Shown piece by piece: positions 1 through 8,501 of a stretch of 64,000 nucleotides of DNA. The stretch's first letter is position 1, and the number at the start of each line of letters is the position of its first letter. Below the pieces are notes generated by a model. It had not been told where the DNA came from. It did not search any database and saw only the letters and a list, made by a program, of their open reading frames with translations. The position numbers and the translations under genes were made by a program. Origin of the DNA: Spirochaetales bacterium (GTDB lineage: Bacteria > Spirochaetota > Leptospiria > Leptospirales > Leptonemataceae); assembly GCA_024233935.1 (NCBI GenBank), contig JACKOY010000003.1:310001-374000 (forward strand), in the 5' to 3' direction.

Positions 1-153
1 CGAAGCGCCGTGAACCAGAATCCGGCTACGGTCCGAAAACTGTGGGTCGACCACCAGGAACCCTGCAAACACCGCCACCGGTATTGCCAGCAACGGCAAC
101 CAGACCAGGACCCCGCCACGACCTTCAAGACCCACCGCGCGTCCTGCGGTCAT
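1..153 (-). CDS. Membrane protein, partial (C-terminus outside window)
   Basis: Only the first 51 codons are visible, from the ATG at 153. They encode a short basic N-terminus (MTAGRAVGLEGRGG) and one hydrophobic segment (VLVWLPLLAIPVAVFAGFLV). The start lies inside the 3' end of the AtpZ-like gene, so the two are probably translated together. Position after an AtpZ-like gene suggests an ATP-synthase accessory (AtpI-like) membrane protein ahead of the F0 genes, but the visible sequence alone does not prove the family. Confidence 0.5.
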   Translation of the reverse strand, partial: MTAGRAVGLEGRGGVLVWLPLLAIPVAVFAGFLVVDPQFSDRSRILVHGAS

Positions 154-493
154 GGGAACGTCGGACCTCCTCGTCAATGCGATCGCCCACGTCTCGCAAG
201 CCCCGCTCGATCCGATCCATCTGCGCGCTGGCAGACTCAGGTTCGGTCCGCGGCTGGCTCTTTTCGTCGTCGGCCGCCATCTGCATGACCAGAACGCGCC
301 GATACAGATGATAAAAACTGCCCGCCAGCCCCAAGAAGAGCCCCACAAACAACCAGACCTTCGGCCGCTCAAAGAAATACCGGTCCAGAAAGTAGCCGCC
401 GAGCGTAAAGAACAGGAAAATGCCCACGAACTCGAAGCCCAGGCCCGCGTAGCCCAGCGCGACGCTGCGGTCTCTCTTGTCCTGAATGCTCAT
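125..493 (-). CDS. AtpZ/AtpI-family ATP synthase accessory protein
   Basis: 122 residues from the ATG at 493. Two membrane segments (about 15-38 and 44-64) carry the glycine-rich pattern of the family: GYAGLGFEFVG, then LGGYFLDRYF and GLFLGLAGSFYHLYR. The C-terminal third is charged, cytoplasmic and likely helical. AtpZ/AtpI proteins assist F-type ATP synthase assembly or ion supply and are encoded just ahead of the F0 genes, which fits the gene running off the window edge. An upstream in-frame extension to 643 is possible but has no family resemblance, so the MSIQDK start is preferred. Confidence 0.75.
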   Translation of the reverse strand: MSIQDKRDRSVALGYAGLGFEFVGIFLFFTLGGYFLDRYFFERPKVWLFVGLFLGLAGSFYHLYRRVLVMQMAADDEKSQPRTEPESASAQMDRIERGLRDVGDRIDEEVRRSHDRRTRGGS

Positions 494-543
494 ACAAAAA
501 CCATCCGGCGGCGCCGGCCCTGTGTCGATCTTAATACTGGCGC

Positions 544-756
544 ATGTACACCATCGAACTAATCCGGGTGGCCGACGGATACTGGGCGGCGCACTGCGAG
601 GACGAAGGCCGGGGCTCCCTGGCCCGCTCGCGGGTTGCTGCAATCGAATCCATCAGCGAAGCTCTGGCCGAAAAAGGGGCTCCCGAACACCCGGCCTTTG
701 ACAGAGCCGGGAACAAGATCTACCCCCTGCCCGAACCAGGATACTATTCGTTTTAA
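544..756 (+). CDS. Small HicB-like protein, solitary
   Basis: 70 residues beginning MYTIELIRVADGYWAAHC, ending PLPEPGYYSF. The N-terminal 45 residues have the strand-strand-helix look of HicB antitoxins and related small domains (Y-T-I-E...DGYWAAHCEDEGRGS followed by an amphipathic helix). No HicA-type toxin gene is adjacent and no DNA-binding tail is present, so a toxin-antitoxin role is not supported. It is transcribed divergently from the AtpZ-like gene. No strong ribosome site is seen. It could be a lineage-specific unknown. Confidence 0.45.
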   Translation: MYTIELIRVADGYWAAHCEDEGRGSLARSRVAAIESISEALAEKGAPEHPAFDRAGNKIYPLPEPGYYSF

Positions 757-819
757 CCGGCCGCGATTTACAACGGCCTCGGGATAGAACGGGACGTGCC
801 TTTCCGCCCGAGCTCGAAG

Positions 820-2022
820 CTAGCGCAAAATGGTTCCCGGGCGGGACCAACGGACCGCCATCCGCGGAATCCGGTAGAGCAAGGTGCGGTGGAGGTATGA
901 GAATATCTGCCCCGGATTTTCAGACAGAATCACATCGTCCTGGTCGTCCGACGTGCAGTACTCGGCCTGATCTTCCGGAGAAAATCCGGGCAAAAGAAAG
1001 CCCACATTGGGATCGCGATCATATGAGCGGCTTACGTAGTGCGAGCAGATCTTGTCGTGCCAGTTGATCGAGAAATAGATTACGAGCGCCTTGCCCAGAA
1101 TACGCTCCCGGCTTATGTAGCCGATGGCCCGCGAGTCCTTGGAATCATCGCGGTTGTCACCCATGACGAGATAGTTACCTTCGGGAATGACACAGCCCTC
1201 GGTGCTCAGGGTCGGGCAGAGCGGGTTGATACCGTACTGAATGGCTTTCTGATAGGTCTCTACCATGTAATGGACGTGGTCGCCAACGGTTTCTTCAAAG
1301 ACAACCGGCAGACCGGCATCACCGCGCCAGAGCGGGGGAAAGAAGTCACGGTGCAGAACGCCGGGATTGTCCGCATCGAGCAACATAGAACGCGCTTCCC
1401 GGGCGGGCACTTCCCGGAGCGGGTAATGCAACCAGGGCCCCTCCCCACCGGGACGATACTCCACTACGGCCACGTATGGTTCCGGGCCATGGTCGGCGCC
1501 TGACGCGCAGGCGAATTCGCGCTGACTGTCGTCCAGAAGTTCGGCGCTGACAACCTCTGCGAGACTGCAGGCGGGCACTTCCCGAATGCGGATCCGATCG
1601 CCCGGCAAGCCCATGACACGTTTTACGAAATGACGCTCGCGCTCATGCGGAGGGATGAAGGTGATGATGTCACCGCGCTCGGGTTCGTCCAGACGCGCCA
1701 GTTCGAGACCCGTAAACGGAGCCCGTATGGAGTAACGCATCTTGTTAACGAACAGATAATCGCCGATCTTCAGGGTCGGGATCATCGAGCCGCTGGGAAT
1801 ATTGTTGGCGTCGAGAATGAAATCTTTGAAGCCGAAGACCGCAATAATCAAAAGCAGAAGCGAAACCAGGGAATAGACGATAGCCAGCGGATCCTCGCCG
1901 CCGTCCGTATCCCGGACAATGACCAATTGCCCGGTGTCGATACCGGCGTACTTACTCCGTGCTCTTGGGTTACGCTCGTTCTTCACGTCAGGACTGCCAA
2001 CAATCCGCGCGCGCCGGCACAA
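820..2022 (-). CDS. lepB: Signal peptidase I with large periplasmic insertion
   Basis: Type I signal peptidase (S26), which cleaves Sec/Tat signal peptides at the outer face of the inner membrane. After a membrane helix (about 46-66) come the family boxes: IPSGSMIPTLKIGDY with nucleophile Ser79, HFVKRVMGLPGD with general base Lys134, and GDNRDDSKDSR near residue 300. At 400 residues it is longer than minimal enzymes because of an insertion between the Lys box and the GDNR box (about 145-285). The start is uncertain: TTG at 2022, directly after the stop of the upstream gene, or GTG at 1986; both keep the membrane helix. It is co-transcribed with the large secreted protein upstream. Confidence 0.9.
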   Translation of the reverse strand: MCRRARIVGSPDVKNERNPRARSKYAGIDTGQLVIVRDTDGGEDPLAIVYSLVSLLLLIIAVFGFKDFILDANNIPSGSMIPTLKIGDYLFVNKMRYSIRAPFTGLELARLDEPERGDIITFIPPHERERHFVKRVMGLPGDRIRIREVPACSLAEVVSAELLDDSQREFACASGADHGPEPYVAVVEYRPGGEGPWLHYPLREVPAREARSMLLDADNPGVLHRDFFPPLWRGDAGLPVVFEETVGDHVHYMVETYQKAIQYGINPLCPTLSTEGCVIPEGNYLVMGDNRDDSKDSRAIGYISRERILGKALVIYFSINWHDKICSHYVSRSYDRDPNVGFLLPGFSPEDQAEYCTSDDQDDVILSENPGQIFSYLHRTLLYRIPRMAVRWSRPGTILR

Positions 2023-4635
2023 TCAATCAGAAATGGCGGGGATTCCCGGCACAATCAAGCGCATGCCGGCGCCGCCGGTCTGCGAGAAAGCCTGCAGATA
2101 GACCGAAAGGAAACTGGAGCCGGCCGGCGCGGAAGCCAGTCGTTCGATCAGCGCAACCGCATGGGCCGAGCCGGTTCCCGAAGAAACTTCGAGCAACACC
2201 GTGCCCCGCTCGCTGAAGTGCCGTGAAAAAGCCAGGTCCAGGGCCTGTTCCTGCCGGCGTGCCCGAAACACGATCAATTCCGGCGCCTGCCCCTGACTGA
2301 AGCGATCCAGGTCCCACAGGCGCAAACTGGCATTGCCGCACAGGAATTTGCGCAGGTAAACGGGTCGATCTCCGCCCTGGCGGGAGGCCCGAGCGTCCAC
2401 CGCGATCGGCCACAGCCAAACGCCGGAGGCCGAACCGCCCGAGAAAGCCTGTTCAAAATCGGGCACCGCCGTGGCCCGGGGCAGATCGGCCGCAACCGGA
2501 CAACCCCCGGCCCGATACACGGTCCGATCCCGCACGGCCCCACCATCGTCGGCGCCGATCGGCCTTGCAAAAAAGATGATCGGACGGGTTGTGCCGCTCG
2601 GGAAAAGCAGGCGCTCAAAGTTCAGATCAAAACGCGGGGCATACTGGATGGCGAGACCCTGGGTGACGCGACCCATCTTTTGCTGCAGGGCGGCAAAGCG
2701 ATCCTGAAATTCATGGCAGGCCGCCACGGTTTCACGATTGCAGCCCTCGCGGAGCTTTGCCACGTCCCCGGCGCCGAGATCAATAAAGCTGATATTGCGC
2801 GAATGCACGAGATACACCCGGCGACCGCTGCCCAGAGGCAGACTGAAAAGATAGTTACCCGCGGCACTGAAACTCGCGGCGGTCAGAGCCGGTCGCACTT
2901 CGCGCATCACAACCTCAGCCCCTGTCCGGGCGCCGGTGGCAATAGACGGATAATCGGCGGCCTGTAGATATTCGAAAGCTCCGGCTTCTTGCGACCAGGC
3001 CACGCTGGTCAAGAAGCCCCGCGCGCCGCCGGGGTTGTTGCCGGTTTGAAAGAAGCGCGAATCCAGGCTCGCGTGGCCCAGCAGCAGATTGAAACCCGCC
3101 CAGGTCTGCCCGCGCCTCTGAAGGTTGTTTACGGCCTGCTCCAGAAAGAAATCCGTGCCCGCTTCCGCCGGCGCCCATTCACGCAGCGTATAGATCGCCT
3201 GATTGTAAGGACGCGTGCTGAGAATCGCTCCGAGCCGATTGATGAGGGTGCTGTAGTCGCCGGCAGGCGCCAGACGATTTCGAACCGCAAGCATGCCGAG
3301 CAGGTGAGAATATTCGCGAATATGGGTCCGGTTCTCGCCCTGCAGGATTCCCTGGGCCTTAATGAAGTTGATTAAAGCCAGATAGTCCTGCCCCGCGAAA
3401 TAAAGCGCCCACCCATCAATCAAAGTGGCGTGATATTCGAGCACAAACCAGGAGTTCTCCTGGGCCACATAAGTTACGTCCTCCGCAATGCGATGCGACA
3501 GTTCCGGGTTTTCTTTCACCAGGATTTGTGCCAGACGCAGGCGAGCGTAATAGCGGGCCGGTTCACCTCCCACGGTATCTCCGGCCATGTCCGTCAGGTG
3601 TTCCAGGGATTGCGCCGCGTTTCTTGAGTCGCCGGCCAAATGCATGAGCATGGCCCCGGTCAGCTTGAGCCCGGCTTCGCTGTACGGAAAACCGGTCCAG
3701 TAATCCCGCGACCCGGCGCCGGCGGCTGCGATGCGGTTCAGGCCAACACTCGACATGTAATCAATGGCCTGGTGATAACGTCCGCCGAGAATCATCCAGT
3801 CCAGGCGGCCGGACGTATATTGAGGCACCGTGTCCGCGTCATCGCGCATGGAGAATCGGATCGCCGAATCGAAGTCCGCGGCGCCAACCAGGTATAGAGG
3901 AATGCGGGAACGAATTATCCGCGCGGCTGCGGAGTCGTCGTTGTAGGTCATGTGGTCGGCGATGATGGCCGCTTCCAGGGGCAGGCCCAGCCCAAACAAA
4001 CGATCGGGCAGTTCCTGACCGATCACGCTGTAAAAGGGCGGCCGCAGAAAACTATTCGCCAGAAAGGGCCGTGCCAGGGAAAGCACACGGGCGAGATCCC
4101 GCTCGCCGACCGTCTTCTCGGAAAGCGAACGTGCTTCTCGAAGGGCGCGCACCAAAAGGCATGAGGGGTTTTGTTCGGGGAAACGACAGACGCGCAGAAA
4201 CTCGTCCACGTCCAGCTGGCGCGAGACCCGGGCGGCTTCCAGGGCGGCGTAGAAGCTCACCAGGTCGGCTCGTTCCGGCTGGCGGGAGCTTTCATCCCGC
4301 AACGCGCGCAGGAGACGTAATCGGTTTGCGGGATCCGGTGCGGAAGCGTAGATCGTGACGACCTCCGCGTAATTACGCATGGCGCTATCCGATTCCCGGG
4401 AAAGGGCCTGACGCAGGCTAACGAGGGTCCCGTCCTGCAGGCAACGCTCCAGAAGATAGGGCGCCAGAGTACGCTTGTCCTGAACGCTCAGGCGCGGCCA
4501 GTCGCGCTCCAGATTCAGCGTGGCGGCCTGCCGCGCGGGGTTGCCCGGGTCCGGGCCTTCATACGCCAGCAACGAAACAGACAGCGGAAGCAGGACGAGC
4601 AGCACGGCAAACTTATATCGGGGAACTGGGCTCAT
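2023..4635 (-). CDS. Large secreted helical-repeat protein, possible distant CHAT-like C-terminus
   Basis: 870 residues from the ATG at 4635, chosen because AAAGAG lies just upstream and the protein then begins with a clean signal peptide (MSPVPRYKFAVLLVLLPLSV, cleavage near LLA-YEG). An ATG further upstream at 4746 would hide it. The body is alpha-helical and repeat-like (TPR/SEL-type spacing, e.g. YYARLRLAQILVKENPE). The last 200 residues resemble the end of a CHAT-type caspase-like fold, but I see no convincing catalytic His/Cys pair, so this is tentative. The stop codon abuts lepB, suggesting an operon. Likely periplasmic; function unknown. Confidence 0.7.
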   Translation of the reverse strand: MSPVPRYKFAVLLVLLPLSVSLLAYEGPDPGNPARQAATLNLERDWPRLSVQDKRTLAPYLLERCLQDGTLVSLRQALSRESDSAMRNYAEVVTIYASAPDPANRLRLLRALRDESSRQPERADLVSFYAALEAARVSRQLDVDEFLRVCRFPEQNPSCLLVRALREARSLSEKTVGERDLARVLSLARPFLANSFLRPPFYSVIGQELPDRLFGLGLPLEAAIIADHMTYNDDSAAARIIRSRIPLYLVGAADFDSAIRFSMRDDADTVPQYTSGRLDWMILGGRYHQAIDYMSSVGLNRIAAAGAGSRDYWTGFPYSEAGLKLTGAMLMHLAGDSRNAAQSLEHLTDMAGDTVGGEPARYYARLRLAQILVKENPELSHRIAEDVTYVAQENSWFVLEYHATLIDGWALYFAGQDYLALINFIKAQGILQGENRTHIREYSHLLGMLAVRNRLAPAGDYSTLINRLGAILSTRPYNQAIYTLREWAPAEAGTDFFLEQAVNNLQRRGQTWAGFNLLLGHASLDSRFFQTGNNPGGARGFLTSVAWSQEAGAFEYLQAADYPSIATGARTGAEVVMREVRPALTAASFSAAGNYLFSLPLGSGRRVYLVHSRNISFIDLGAGDVAKLREGCNRETVAACHEFQDRFAALQQKMGRVTQGLAIQYAPRFDLNFERLLFPSGTTRPIIFFARPIGADDGGAVRDRTVYRAGGCPVAADLPRATAVPDFEQAFSGGSASGVWLWPIAVDARASRQGGDRPVYLRKFLCGNASLRLWDLDRFSQGQAPELIVFRARRQEQALDLAFSRHFSERGTVLLEVSSGTGSAHAVALIERLASAPAGSSFLSVYLQAFSQTGGAGMRLIVPGIPAISD

Positions 4636-4805
4636 TTCGGGCGTCTCTTTCTTAAGTTTCGAACGGAAATCGGAAACGCTGGATAACTTGTTTGGGAGGA
4701 CCCCCTCCGGACGCACGGCTTTTTTCATTTGACAGGCCCCCGGCACGCACGCAGCCTTTATGGTCCTCGGTTTTCGCCCTTGAGGCGCACCGATGAGGTC
4801 CGAAC

Positions 4806-5570
4806 ATGAACCAAAAGCGCTTCGTAACCGGCTTCGTGGGCCTGATGGCCTTGCTCATCCTTTCGCAGGGAGTCATCGCGCAACCGGCGGCGACAACGGC
4901 TTCGACTGCTTCGACTCCTGAGTCGCGTGCGGAAGAGACCGGAGAACGCGCCAGTTATCTTGACCGTCACCGGGCGATACAAAGGGTCGCGGTTCTAAAA
5001 GAACTCACGATTCTCGACATTCAGCGCCTGAAGATCCTGGTCGCCAACTTCGAAGGTCAGGTGGGGGACGCCCAGGCATCGTTTGAAGAGATCAAGCGAC
5101 TGTATCGGGAAGCCCAGGAGCAATGGTATCGGCGGCGCTTCGTCGACTCCTTGCGCTTGCATGAAGAATGCCGCACAAAGGTGCAGGCCCTGTACAAGCA
5201 GTTTACGGATATGTTCAAGGAACAGGTGGCTCAATTGCTGGCAGACTGCTCCGAACAGCTCGTGAACATCGAGTTCTCTCAATCCATTGAGCCAGGACTG
5301 GAAAGCAACCTGAATCGCACCATCCGTCACAACTCTCTCAAACTGAAAATCGCCTACCAGCAAACGGCCATCGCGGAAGATATGCTACGCCACAATCGCC
5401 ACTCCGACGCGGTTACCCACTACCGACTCGCAAAAATGTACGCCATCGACGTGCTGCGCGATCTGGAGCAAGACCCCGCCCGGCAGCAGGAAATCGAGAA
5501 CGAGTACCGGGTGCACTTGCTTGACGCCAGGGGCATGACGGCGGCGGCGCCGGCCGGTTCCTCCGGTTAA
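4806..5570 (+). CDS. Secreted coiled-coil protein of unknown function
   Basis: 254 residues with a signal peptide (MNQKRFVTGFVGLMALLILS, cleavage after VIAQ or nearby) and a Thr/Ala/Ser-rich linker, then a mostly helical, charged body (residues 50-235) with long coiled-coil-prone runs such as QASFEEIKRLYREAQEQWYR. No catalytic motif is visible. It is divergent from the large secreted protein and lies 3 bases ahead of an amidase gene, so the two are almost certainly co-expressed; a helper or regulator of the periplasmic amidase is a reasonable guess but not shown. Confidence 0.65.
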   Translation: MNQKRFVTGFVGLMALLILSQGVIAQPAATTASTASTPESRAEETGERASYLDRHRAIQRVAVLKELTILDIQRLKILVANFEGQVGDAQASFEEIKRLYREAQEQWYRRRFVDSLRLHEECRTKVQALYKQFTDMFKEQVAQLLADCSEQLVNIEFSQSIEPGLESNLNRTIRHNSLKLKIAYQQTAIAEDMLRHNRHSDAVTHYRLAKMYAIDVLRDLEQDPARQQEIENEYRVHLLDARGMTAAAPAGSSG

Positions 5571-5573
5571 AGG

Positions 5574-7037
5574 ATGCGTCACCGACTCATTACGCTACAA
5601 GCACGTGTGCTGCACTGGCTTGAGCTGGCCAATCGCCAGCTAGACCGGCTTTTGCTGTACGACCGCCTGCCCACGATCCTGCTCTGGAGTTTCGCCGCCG
5701 TTATTGTTTTTCTGCCGGGCGTTCTTTTGTGCGAATCGTCGGCCCCGCGCTATCGTGTTGTGGTCGACCCCGGCCATGGGGGCGCGCCCGGTCGGGCGGC
5801 CGACGATAAATGGGACGCAGTTACCGGAAGCTATCTGGACGTCTATCGCCCCGGCATGGTCGCCCTGGCCAATGGGCGCACCTACCAGGAGCATCTGATC
5901 GCGCTGGAATTGGGTCGCCGGCTACAGCATTATCTCGATCTGACCCGCAGCGAGGCCGGCTGGAGAAACTTCGTCGAGCTGCTCACGCAGTTCAGCGCCC
6001 AGCGCAGCTTTCAGCGCATCATTATTGATTCGAGCATGAGCCGCGAGGACAGCTGGAATCACCGCTTTCGCTCGGCCGATCACCCCGAAGTAAACGCCGC
6101 CTACCGCCTCTATGATTATCCCGATCCCGATACGGGGCACATGGAAATGGGCCGCATCTCCTACATGAATAGCCTTCATCCGCACATGGTGGTGTCCCTG
6201 CACTGCACTCCGGCCGGCCCCGGGCGAGGACCAGGCGGCATGGCGGCTGTGATTGCCCCGGGTTTCCCGACCTTCGATTTAATCCGTCAAATCCACCTGG
6301 GGCAAAAGCCACAGGCTTTGTTTGACAATGGTCCCTGGAACGGACGCTTTCTGGTGACCGATGCTGGTTGGACTCAGTTTGAGGCCGCTCGCGCCGACGC
6401 CTGGGTCTATTTCAACGGATATCGAACCAACCGCCAGGGCACCGCCATCGATCGCTCCAAGAACCGGGGCATCCGCTACAACATGTTTCAGTGGCGCTAT
6501 CGTGACCCGCCCGGCTGGGAAGTGCTCTACAACCCCGATGAGCCCGGCCCGTACGCTCTGGATTTTCGCGAGTTCCGTGCGGAAGGCCCCTTTTGGGATC
6601 GTGAAAAGGCGCAACCGGAACTCTGGCGACGCGAAGGGGGACCGCTTGGTTACGGCGGTGACAATTACTATGCGAGCGACGAACTTTTGCGCTTCGTGCA
6701 GTTTGGCCTGCGTCGGCTGGTGCCGGCCCTGCGAGCGAACAACGCCATCGGTCCCATCAATCAACCGTTTGTAAGCACGTACAGCGTACCGACCTTTATC
6801 AATGCCATCTCTGCCTATCTGGAAATCGCCTACCTGGACCGGCAACAGGACCGCGTAATCATGATTGAGCACACCGATGCGGTGGCGAAGTCTCTGGCGG
6901 TGGGCATCTACTCCCTTTTCGTGGGACTGGAACTCAACGGAAACTACGGACCGTTTAAGCCGCGTGGCGAAGCCCTGGGCCTGGAGAAGTACGAAAATCT
7001 ACCCCAGGGCAACTACTTCGAACTCGTGACCGATTAA
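5574..7037 (+). CDS. N-acetylmuramoyl-L-alanine amidase family (Amidase_3)
   Basis: 487 residues. A membrane anchor (about 36-55) precedes a periplasmic domain with Amidase_3 hallmarks: VVVDPGHGG (about 63-71, zinc His), a zinc-ligand Glu candidate in TYQEHL (about 105), SLHC (about 207, zinc His) and a C-terminal VIMIEHTDA carrying the likely catalytic Glu (about 427). These enzymes cut the amide between MurNAc and the stem peptide during cell separation or remodelling. The protein is larger than the usual 200-residue domain because of insertions between motifs. Family membership rests on motif spacing. It follows the secreted coiled-coil gene by 3 bases. Confidence 0.75.
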   Translation: MRHRLITLQARVLHWLELANRQLDRLLLYDRLPTILLWSFAAVIVFLPGVLLCESSAPRYRVVVDPGHGGAPGRAADDKWDAVTGSYLDVYRPGMVALANGRTYQEHLIALELGRRLQHYLDLTRSEAGWRNFVELLTQFSAQRSFQRIIIDSSMSREDSWNHRFRSADHPEVNAAYRLYDYPDPDTGHMEMGRISYMNSLHPHMVVSLHCTPAGPGRGPGGMAAVIAPGFPTFDLIRQIHLGQKPQALFDNGPWNGRFLVTDAGWTQFEAARADAWVYFNGYRTNRQGTAIDRSKNRGIRYNMFQWRYRDPPGWEVLYNPDEPGPYALDFREFRAEGPFWDREKAQPELWRREGGPLGYGGDNYYASDELLRFVQFGLRRLVPALRANNAIGPINQPFVSTYSVPTFINAISAYLEIAYLDRQQDRVIMIEHTDAVAKSLAVGIYSLFVGLELNGNYGPFKPRGEALGLEKYENLPQGNYFELVTD

Positions 7038-7213
7038 GGGCGGGCATATTGATGCTTTGTTGTACGGCCTGCGCTCATTTCAGCATGGGCACGCTAACCT
7101 GCATCGAAGTGTCGGCCGCGGTCGTCGAAGGTTTTCCGTCCCGGGCCCAGGTCGCTGTCGGCGGTTAGGCGGTACGGAAATCTGAATCTAACTATGAGCA
7201 GGGGCTTCGCCGC

Positions 7214-7684
7214 TCAGCGATGGTGGTGCTGCCCCTGCTCTTTCAAAAAGATCATCTCGTTGGAAAGCTGACGCAGACGCGCAGAAAGGAAGTGCGCGAG
7301 GGCCTGATAAAAATCGGCCGCCATCTTCGTATCCTCTTCGAGCAGCTTTCGCAGCCGGTCGAACGGGATTTCGTAAACGACGCTATTTTCGAGCGGCCGG
7401 GCTGTGAGCTGACGTTTCATGCCATCGAGAAAGGGAAGTTCCCCGAAGTGGGCGCCGCTGCCCAGGGACAGAAATTCCTCAGAGTCCGATTCTTCGCCTT
7501 TGTAGAGCATCTGGATGGTACCGTAGGCGATAACGAACATGCCCTCCGCGTCATCCCCCTGCCAGAACAGCGTGCTCCCCTGGCGCACCTCATGCTTGAC
7601 GACAATGCGCTCCAGCTTCTTGAGCTCAAGGTCCGTCAGGCCCTTAAAGAGATAGATGTTCTTGAGTAGGGAGATCAGCTCCAT
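7214..7684 (-). CDS. Cyclic nucleotide-binding domain protein (no DNA-binding domain)
   Basis: 156 residues from the ATG at 7684, preceded by GAAGG. Residues 10-130 form a Crp-type cNMP-binding beta-barrel: LLKNIYLFKGLTDLELKKL, RQGSTLFWQGDDAEGMFVI, and the phosphate-binding cassette region GSGAHFGELPFLDG. The PBC keeps G-E-L but the usual Arg is replaced, so ligand binding is uncertain. There is no helix-turn-helix after the C-helix, so it is a stand-alone sensor. A class III cyclase is encoded elsewhere in the window (33578-34885), so a cAMP-type network is plausible. Confidence 0.8.
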   Translation of the reverse strand: MELISLLKNIYLFKGLTDLELKKLERIVVKHEVRQGSTLFWQGDDAEGMFVIAYGTIQMLYKGEESDSEEFLSLGSGAHFGELPFLDGMKRQLTARPLENSVVYEIPFDRLRKLLEEDTKMAADFYQALAHFLSARLRQLSNEMIFLKEQGQHHHR

Positions 7685-7725
7685 GCGAGCCTTCTCGCGT
7701 CGCAAGCCTGCCACCGCAAGCCAAT

Positions 7726-8421
7726 TTAGCTCTCCGGTTGGACATGTTGCAGCAAACGATCTGCCCGGCGTCGAATGACCGGGTGCGCGCAGGGCGCGCT
7801 CCCGTGACAGAGAGCCGGTGACGGCAGCAGGCTGACGAGAAAGGCGACCTGCTCTCGATTCAAATTTTGGGGCGCAACGCCGAAGTACTGACGTGAAGCC
7901 GAATCAACGCCGAAGGCCTGCCCGCCCCAATAGACGTGATTCAGATACAGCTCTAGAATTCGGTCTTTGGAAAGCCGCGCCTCCAGTACGCGGGCCATGC
8001 GAAACTCAATCAACTTGCGACGCAGCGACCGGCGCTGGCTCAAAAAAAGCGTGCGGGCCAGCTGCTGAGAAATCGTAGAGGCTCCGCGCAACGGGGCATC
8101 GCCAATGAGATATTCCCAGATCGCGATGCGGATTTCACGCGCGCTGAAGCCGCGATGTTCGTAAAAGGCCTGATCCTCCTGGTAAAGCAGCATGCGCGGC
8201 AGCGCGCCCGGGAGGGTCGCGAGCGGACGAAAAGTCGTTGGAGCCTTGCTGACATAGACACGATCGCAAGCGACGAGATGCACGCTCCCATCCCTGCTTT
8301 CGATCAAATCACCGGGCCGGCCGGCGGGCGTTCGAGAAGCGTAGAGACCCAGCTCCACAAGCAAACGAGCGGCCAGCGGAAGAATGGCGAGATACCAAAT
8401 AGCGAATCGCCATCGTTGCAC
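7726..8421 (-). CDS. mtgA: Monofunctional peptidoglycan glycosyltransferase (GT51, MtgA-like)
   Basis: 231 residues with an N-terminal membrane anchor (about 7-27) and a single GT51 domain. Visible motifs: YQEDQAFYEHRG (catalytic Glu of the ED...F..H.G box), GASTISQQLAR, and RKLIEFRMARVLEARLSKDRILELYLN. It polymerises lipid II into glycan strands in the periplasm. Length matches stand-alone MtgA rather than bifunctional PBPs, and no transpeptidase domain follows. The GTG at 8421 is the only reasonable start. It lies 41 bases downstream of the cNMP-binding gene on the same strand. Confidence 0.85.
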   Translation of the reverse strand: MQRWRFAIWYLAILPLAARLLVELGLYASRTPAGRPGDLIESRDGSVHLVACDRVYVSKAPTTFRPLATLPGALPRMLLYQEDQAFYEHRGFSAREIRIAIWEYLIGDAPLRGASTISQQLARTLFLSQRRSLRRKLIEFRMARVLEARLSKDRILELYLNHVYWGGQAFGVDSASRQYFGVAPQNLNREQVAFLVSLLPSPALCHGSAPCAHPVIRRRADRLLQHVQPES

Positions 8422-8501
8422 GACTCAGGGCGCCTTCGCCTGGGAGTTCGGGCAACGCTTTTTCATTGCGCCAGGCGCCTGAGGGTTGAGCAACACCCCG
8501 T

